This document shows, piece after piece, positions 7,654 through 12,431 of a stretch of 12,431 nt of DNA (the stretch's first letter is position 1; each line of letters starts with the position of its first letter). Position numbers and translations under genes: made by a program. A model generated the notes under the pieces. It was not told where the DNA came from and did no database searches. It was given only the letters and a program-made list of their open reading frames with translations. This DNA is from Planctomycetia bacterium (GTDB lineage Bacteria; Planctomycetota; Phycisphaerae; Phycisphaerales; SM1A02). The stretch is from the NCBI GenBank assembly GCA_009936695.1, contig JAACEA010000057.1:1-12431 (forward strand), in the 5' to 3' direction.

Positions 7654-7692
7654 ACATCGATTGATCGAGGACTGCTCGAGATCGATCTGATT

Positions 7693-7705
7693 CGATACGC
7701 TGCGG
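7693..7705 (+). promoter_or_regulatory. Putative -10 promoter element of the Gfo/Idh/MocA gene
   Basis: CGATACGCTGCGG contains a -10-like TACGCT (7696-7701), 66 nt upstream of the ATG at 7768. It matches the pattern GATANNCTNCGG seen upstream of two other genes here. No clear -35 box is seen. Confidence 0.4.
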
Positions 7706-7767
7706 CGGGACCGAGGGGCGGATCGTCCGCCCCGTCCGGATTTCGATCCTCACCGGGAGTCCGACGC

Positions 7768-8823
7768 ATGACCGACGTCGCCTCATCCTGTCGCTGGGGG
7801 ATTCTCGGCGCCGCCTCCATCGCACGGAAGAACGTCCGCGCGATGCACCTCGCGGACAACGCCACGCCGTTCGCGATCGCAAGCCGGTCCCGATCGAAGG
7901 CGGAAGCGTTCCGGGCGGAACACGGACTCGACCGCGCCCACGACGGCTACGAGGCGCTGCTCGAGGATCCGGAGGTCGACGCGGTCTACATCCCACTCCC
8001 GACCACCCTTCACCGGGAGTGGACGATCCGAGCCGCGGAGGCCGGCAAGCACGTCCTGTGCGAGAAGCCCGTCGCCGCCAACGCGTCGGACGTGGAGGTG
8101 ATGATCGAAACGTGCCGCGACGCGGGCGTCCAGTTCATGGACGGCCTCATGTTCATGCACCACGAGCGCATGCGACGCGTGGAATCGACGCTGGACCGCC
8201 TCGGTCCGGAACCGGACCTCGTGACCAGTCGATTCAGTTTCCGGGGCGATGCGGCGTTCTTCGAGAACAACATTCGCGGCGACGTGGACACGGAGCCGCT
8301 GGGCTGCGTGGGCGATCTCGGCTGGTACTGCATTCGGATCGCGCTCGAGGTCATGGGCGCGATGCCGGATTCGGTGCGGGCCCGTCACCATCGAATGCAC
8401 GGCGCGATCCCGATCCACTCCTCCGCCGAACTGGACTTCCCGGGCCGCGACGGCGTGCGGCATGCGTTCATCCAGTGCTCCTTCGTGCATCCGCTCGCGC
8501 AATGGGTGGAGATCTGCGGGCCCGAAGGATCGATGAGGATGGACGACTTCGTGATCGGAAGTCCGACCGAAGCCGTGATCCAGCTCGAGACCGAGTCCCA
8601 GCTCACCGAACAGGACCTGGTCCACGAACGAAGGCTCGAGCGAATCTCCATCGAGGACTGCGTGCAGGAGGTGGAGATGATCCGACGATTCTCCGACCTC
8701 GCCCGAGGCGCCCGTCCACTGGAGCCGATCTGGGGCCAGCGATCCCACGAGACCCAGCGGATCGTCGACGCGATCATGAGTTCGGCCTCCGTCGACGGTG
8801 CCCGCGTCCGGCTCGTTCCCTGA
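7768..8823 (+). CDS. Gfo/Idh/MocA family oxidoreductase
   Basis: A 351-aa, probably cytoplasmic NAD(P)-dependent dehydrogenase; family members act on sugars, sugar acids, inositols or dihydrodiols. The Rossmann nucleotide motif is GILGAASIARK (11-21). The family's CEKPVA motif is at 98-103, with the preceding AVYIPLPTTLHREW typical. The catalytic region has FMDGLMFMHHERM (123-135) and GDLGWYCIR (182-190), the usual place of a conserved Asp and Tyr. FFENNIRGDVDTEPLG then GDLGWYCIR resembles, from memory, the uncharacterised plant proteins of the At4g09670 type and the dihydrodiol/xylose dehydrogenase branch. There is no signal peptide, unlike many planctomycetal members. GGGAG (7755-7759) lies 8 nt before the ATG. 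Substrate is not predictable; the next gene suggests a carbohydrate. Confidence 0.9.
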   Translation: MTDVASSCRWGILGAASIARKNVRAMHLADNATPFAIASRSRSKAEAFRAEHGLDRAHDGYEALLEDPEVDAVYIPLPTTLHREWTIRAAEAGKHVLCEKPVAANASDVEVMIETCRDAGVQFMDGLMFMHHERMRRVESTLDRLGPEPDLVTSRFSFRGDAAFFENNIRGDVDTEPLGCVGDLGWYCIRIALEVMGAMPDSVRARHHRMHGAIPIHSSAELDFPGRDGVRHAFIQCSFVHPLAQWVEICGPEGSMRMDDFVIGSPTEAVIQLETESQLTEQDLVHERRLERISIEDCVQEVEMIRRFSDLARGARPLEPIWGQRSHETQRIVDAIMSSASVDGARVRLVP

Positions 8824-8853
8824 CCGGAGCGAATCGAGGAGGCGAAGCTCCGG
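8824..8853 (+). other. Stem-loop directly after the oxidoreductase stop codon
   Basis: CCGGAGC (8824-8830) pairs perfectly with GCTCCGG (8847-8853) around a 16-nt loop containing GAGGAGG. It begins on the base after the stop codon. There is no T-run, so a standard intrinsic terminator is not supported; it may be an mRNA 3'-end structure or chance. Confidence 0.3.
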
Positions 8854-8886
8854 GAAAGGAAGGCGCATCGATTCGCGGGAGGCCGC

Positions 8887-8899
8887 TGATACACTCCGG
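8887..8899 (+). promoter_or_regulatory. Putative extended -10 promoter of the GH94-like gene
   Basis: TGATACACTCCGG contains a -10-like TACACT (8890-8895) preceded by TGA, the layout of an extended -10. It ends 35 nt before the -10-distal ATG at 8931 and matches the GATANNCTNCGG pattern. The region where a -35 would lie is not TTGACA-like. Confidence 0.45.
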
Positions 8900-8930
8900 A
8901 ACTTCCCCGACCCGCCCCCGGACCTCGAAG

Positions 8931-11900
8931 ATGCGCTCCGAAACAGACCACCGTGAAGGCCTCTGCGAGATCGACGGCATCGCGTGCTACCGCGTTCCGA
9001 ACGTCGACCGTATGCCCCCCTTCCTCGTCACCGTCGTCAGCCCGTCCGAACACTGGCTCTACGTCTCCTCGAACGGCGGCCTGAGCGCGGGTCGCGTCGA
9101 CAGCGGCCACTGCCTCTTTCCCTACCGTACCGACGACCTTCTCCATCGGGTCCACGCCTTCTCGGGTCCGTGGACCGGCATCCGCGTCGGCGACCTGGTC
9201 TGGGAGCCCTTCACAACTCGACCGACGCCGGGCGTCACCCGTGACCTCGCCCGGTCGGTGTCGGGCGATCGGATCGTGTTCGAGGAACGCAATCCGACCC
9301 TCGGACTCACGGTCCGCGCGTGGTGGTCCTTCAGCGACGCTTCCGGATTCGTCCGAACCGTGACCGTCGAGCGGGATGGAACAGGGCCACGGGAACTCGA
9401 CGTCGAGATCCTCGACGGCCTGCGGGAACTCGTCGCGGGCGGGGCCGAGCTCGGGGTGATGCAGTCCATGAGCTGCCTGGTCAACGCCTACACCCGGGCC
9501 GAACTCCTGGACGGATCCGACCTGGCCACCGTCACCATGGAATCGGCGTTGGTCGACCGGGCCGAACCCGCCGAATCACTGCGGTCGACCACGGTCTGGT
9601 CGACCGGACTCCCGGACGCGACAGTCTCGCTCGATTCCGATTCGATCGACGCCTTCATCCGCGGCGAGACGGTCGAAGCGACCTCGATCCTCCGCGGACG
9701 CGCCGCCGCCTACCTGGTGCACGCCCGCCTGGTGCTCGGGACGAACGAGACCTCGACCTGGTCGGTGGTCGCGGACGTCCACCGGACGCAGGCGGAGGTC
9801 GCGGGCATTCGCCGCCGGCTGACCGGAGACGAGGATCTGGCCGCATCGCTCACCCGCGAGATCGCCGACTCGACCCGGGCGATCGATGCGATCCTGGTCG
9901 ACACCGACGGCATTCAACGGACGGGCGATCCGATCCTCGACGCCCATCATCGCACCAACACCCTGTTCAACGACATGCGGGGCGGCGTGTTCACCGACGG
10001 CGTCGACCTTCCCTGGGGGGACTGGGCGGACTTCTGCCGCCACCGCAACGCGGATGTCGCCCTTCGGCACCGGGCGTGGCTCGATGCCCGCGCCGCCGAT
10101 GCGGTGATCGACCGCCGCACCCTGGTCGAGGAGGCGGCGGCGTTCGACGATCCCTCGCTCGAACGGATCGCCTGGGAGTATCTCCCGGTCTGGTTCGGTC
10201 GGCGGCATGGCGATCCGAGTCGACCATGGAACGCCTTCAACATCCGGGTCAAGCACGCGGACGGCTCGAGACGACTGACCTACGAAGGCAACTGGCGCGA
10301 CATCTTCCAGAACTGGGAGGCGCTCACGTTCTCGAATCCGGGCTGGATCGACCACGTGATCGCGAAGTTCGTCAACGCCTCGACCCCCGACGGCTTCAAC
10401 CCGTACCGGATCACCCGCGAGGGGATCGACTGGGAGGCTCCCGAACCCGACAATCCGTGGAGCAACATCGGCTACTGGGGCGATCATCAGATCGGCTACC
10501 TCACCCGGTTGCTCGAACTCTCGAACAGGCTTGATCCGGACCATCTCGCGACCTGGCTCGACCGCCCGATCTTCTCCCACGCCGATGTCCCCTACCGGCT
10601 CGCCGACCACGCGTCGCTGGTCGACGATCCCCGCAACACGATCACCTTCGACCAGGAGGCCCACGCCACCGCGATCGCACGGGCCGACCGACTGGGGGCG
10701 GACGGTCGCCTCGTGCACGACGACGCGGGCGTCGTCCACGTGACCCTCGCCGAGAAGCTGCTGATTCCGGTGCTCTCGAAGCTCTCGTCGTTCATCCCCG
10801 ACGGCGGGGTCTGGATGAACACGCAGCGTCCGGAGTGGAACGACGCGAACAACGCCCTCGCGGGCTACGGCCTCTCGATGGTCACCGCCTCCTACCTCCG
10901 CCGCCATCTCGCCCTGCTCGCCGATCTGTTCCGCGGCCACGAAGGGTCGCTGGCCGTGACCGATCGCGTCCTCGACTGGTTCCGGGAAGTCGGCAAGGTC
11001 CTCGTGGACAACGCCCCCCTGCTCGACGATCCGAGCATCGGGGATCTCGATCGACGTCGCATCGTCGACACGCTCGGACTCGCGTTCGAACGCTATCGAC
11101 ATCGTCTGCAGGGACCGGCGACCGTCGACGCCACGACCGGCGAGGAACTCGCCGCGGCCTGCGAGACGGCCCTGCGATGGCTCGACCACGCGATCGCCGC
11201 CAACCGACGGTCGGACGGCCTCTACCACGGCTACAACCTCGTCTCCTTCGACGACCGGACCGCGACGGTTCATCACCTTCCCGAGATGCTGGAGGGACAG
11301 GTCGCGGTGCTGTCCGCCGGCGTGCTCGATCCCGAGGAAGCGGCGACGCTCCTCGAGACGCTGTTCACCTCGCCCCTCCACCGCACGGATCACGACACGT
11401 TCCTGCTCTATCCGGTGCGTGAAATCCCGCCTCTGGTCGAGAAGGGCGTGATCGACGCCGCTTCCGTCGCGGGAAATCCACTGATCGCCGGCCTCGTGGC
11501 GAGTGGCGACCGGAGACTCGTCGAGCGCGACGGCGACGGAACGGTCCGTTTCGCGACCGACCTTCGCAACCGACGGGACCTGGAGTCGATACTCGAGGAA
11601 CTCGCCCGGGAGAAGACGCACGCAGGTTCGGTCAAGTCACACGGCGTCGCCGCGATCGACCTCTACGAACGGATATTCGATCATCACCGGTTCACCGGAC
11701 GGTCGGGCGGCATGTACGGCTATGAAGGCATCGGCTGCACCTACTGGCACATGGTCGCGAAACTCCTCGTCGCGGCTGGCGAGTGCGTCGAACACGCCGA
11801 GGACGTGAGCGCCCCCGAATCGGTGCGCTCCCGTCTTCACGACGCGTACCACCGAGTGAGGGACGGCCTCGGTTTCCGACGACCCGCGGCGGCCTTCGGC

Positions 11901-12341
11901 GCCCTGCCGATCGACGCCTACTCCCACACGCCCGGTGACCGCGGCGCGCAGCAACCGGGCATGACCGGCCAGGTGAAGGAGGAGTTGATCACCCGCCGGA
12001 TGGAGCTCGGCATCCGACTCGACGACGGCGGCATCCGATTCACGCCGACGCTGCTGCTCGACGACGAGTGGCTCGACGTCGCCGATGAATGGGCGATCCC
12101 CGCCGGCGACCACGCCGCGGCACGAACGGTCGATCTTCCCAGCGACGGCCTGGGGTTCCAATTGTGCGGAATCCCGGTGATCTATCGGCGGGGAACCGGT
12201 TCGAGCCGGATCACCCTCGTCGACCGCGACGGCGAGCGCCGGATCATCGAAGGGGATCGGATCGACGGCCCCGAAGCACGCCCGATCTTCGATCGAAAGG
12301 CCTCGATCGAACGAATCGAGATCGACGTCGCCTCGGCCTGA
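8931..12341 (+). CDS. Large GH94-like (six-hairpin glycosidase/phosphorylase-like) protein
   Basis: A 1136-aa protein without signal peptide, so probably cytoplasmic. Its layout looks like clan GH-Q phosphorylases: an N-terminal beta-rich domain (about 1-300; HWLYVSSNGGLSAGRV, later VRAWWSFSDASGFVRTVTVE), then a helical domain. Conserved-looking blocks are NDMRGGVFTDGVDLPWGDW (from 347), RPWNAFNIR (431), YEGNWRDIFQNWEAL (451), NPWSNIGYWGDHQIGYL (508), RPEWNDANNALAGYG (Glu635, Asp638), RSGGMYGYEGIGCTYWHM (924) and GAQQPGMTGQVKEE (1005). WNDANN recalls the GH94 WNDGxN segment that carries the catalytic Asp, but the match is short and the family assignment is mine. GH149 and GH161 phosphorylases have similar length. 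The ATG at 8931 is chosen because the frame upstream runs through the oxidoreductase gene. The reaction is unknown; it may act with the neighbouring dehydrogenase. Confidence 0.8.
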   Translation: MRSETDHREGLCEIDGIACYRVPNVDRMPPFLVTVVSPSEHWLYVSSNGGLSAGRVDSGHCLFPYRTDDLLHRVHAFSGPWTGIRVGDLVWEPFTTRPTPGVTRDLARSVSGDRIVFEERNPTLGLTVRAWWSFSDASGFVRTVTVERDGTGPRELDVEILDGLRELVAGGAELGVMQSMSCLVNAYTRAELLDGSDLATVTMESALVDRAEPAESLRSTTVWSTGLPDATVSLDSDSIDAFIRGETVEATSILRGRAAAYLVHARLVLGTNETSTWSVVADVHRTQAEVAGIRRRLTGDEDLAASLTREIADSTRAIDAILVDTDGIQRTGDPILDAHHRTNTLFNDMRGGVFTDGVDLPWGDWADFCRHRNADVALRHRAWLDARAADAVIDRRTLVEEAAAFDDPSLERIAWEYLPVWFGRRHGDPSRPWNAFNIRVKHADGSRRLTYEGNWRDIFQNWEALTFSNPGWIDHVIAKFVNASTPDGFNPYRITREGIDWEAPEPDNPWSNIGYWGDHQIGYLTRLLELSNRLDPDHLATWLDRPIFSHADVPYRLADHASLVDDPRNTITFDQEAHATAIARADRLGADGRLVHDDAGVVHVTLAEKLLIPVLSKLSSFIPDGGVWMNTQRPEWNDANNALAGYGLSMVTASYLRRHLALLADLFRGHEGSLAVTDRVLDWFREVGKVLVDNAPLLDDPSIGDLDRRRIVDTLGLAFERYRHRLQGPATVDATTGEELAAACETALRWLDHAIAANRRSDGLYHGYNLVSFDDRTATVHHLPEMLEGQVAVLSAGVLDPEEAATLLETLFTSPLHRTDHDTFLLYPVREIPPLVEKGVIDAASVAGNPLIAGLVASGDRRLVERDGDGTVRFATDLRNRRDLESILEELAREKTHAGSVKSHGVAAIDLYERIFDHHRFTGRSGGMYGYEGIGCTYWHMVAKLLVAAGECVEHAEDVSAPESVRSRLHDAYHRVRDGLGFRRPAAAFGALPIDAYSHTPGDRGAQQPGMTGQVKEELITRRMELGIRLDDGGIRFTPTLLLDDEWLDVADEWAIPAGDHAAARTVDLPSDGLGFQLCGIPVIYRRGTGSSRITLVDRDGERRIIEGDRIDGPEARPIFDRKASIERIEIDVASA

Positions 12342-12431
12342 AAAGGGGCGACGCCCGACCACGAATGGCCGGACGTCACCTTGGATCAGGGATGAGAAGC
12401 GAGCGGATGGCCGGAACTCCTGGCAACCGGT

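Noticed and set aside
8019..8930. Upstream extension of the GH94-like frame to 8019 (1440 aa)
   Set aside because: The extension overlaps the oxidoreductase gene in another frame and reads as Arg/Gly-rich nonsense; the ATG at 8931 follows a promoter-like motif.
9576..11621. 681-aa minus-strand open frame inside the GH94-like gene
   Set aside because: It lies wholly antisense to a frame with many motif-like blocks and coding-like third positions, and its own sequence shows no domain.
12346..12356. GGGC-GAC-GCCC hairpin after the GH94-like gene as a terminator
   Set aside because: A 4-bp stem with no T-run. It may be chance; no other terminator was found in the last 90 bases.
12342..12431. 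Possible start or end of another gene at the right edge (ATG at 12392 on plus; minus-strand frames ending near 12378 and 12387)
   Set aside because: Too few codons remain in the window to tell a gene from chance, and no clear ribosome site is seen.

Overview
The window is high-GC bacterial DNA with compact genes and strong G/C preference at third codon positions. The gene mix suggests a Planctomycetes-type bacterium, possibly Phycisphaerae: a ClpC-like ATPase, several secreted proteins of unknown role, a TolB-like propeller, a Gfo/Idh/MocA oxidoreductase and a very large GH94-like protein. This assignment is an inference from gene content and style; no rRNA or other phylogenetic marker is present. 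I see no mobile element, CRISPR array, tRNA or rRNA.

Layout, left to right. (1) The 3' part of a clpC gene (+) runs off the left edge and ends in an acidic tail, followed by a perfect 12-bp-stem intrinsic terminator. (2) A short single-pass membrane or secreted protein of unknown function (+). (3) Converging on it is a three-gene minus-strand operon: a secreted TolB-like PD40 propeller, nadB (L-aspartate oxidase) and a probable lipoprotein. Both junctions are 4-nt stop/start overlaps (GTGA and ATGA), so the three are probably translationally coupled. (4) Divergent from it is rluA, a pseudouridine synthase gene (+). (5) Next is a secreted protein gene (+) that appears to be cut by one in-frame TAA: coding sequence continues in the same frame directly after the stop. 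(6) A Gfo/Idh/MocA oxidoreductase (+) is followed by a 1136-aa GH94-like protein (+), possibly a small carbohydrate-related neighbourhood.

The most useful observations are the in-frame TAA at 7282-7284, the poorly described GH94-like protein, and a shared promoter-like motif, GATANNCTNCGG. I find that motif three times, always in an intergenic gap, upstream of a gene and in its orientation. One copy sits on a symmetric TAGTCTA that could serve as a shared -10 for divergent transcription. No gene-free stretch exceeds 300 bases; the longest is 1168-1427, which holds the clpC terminator and the leader of the small membrane-protein gene. The last 90 bases (12342-12431) hold nothing I can assign.
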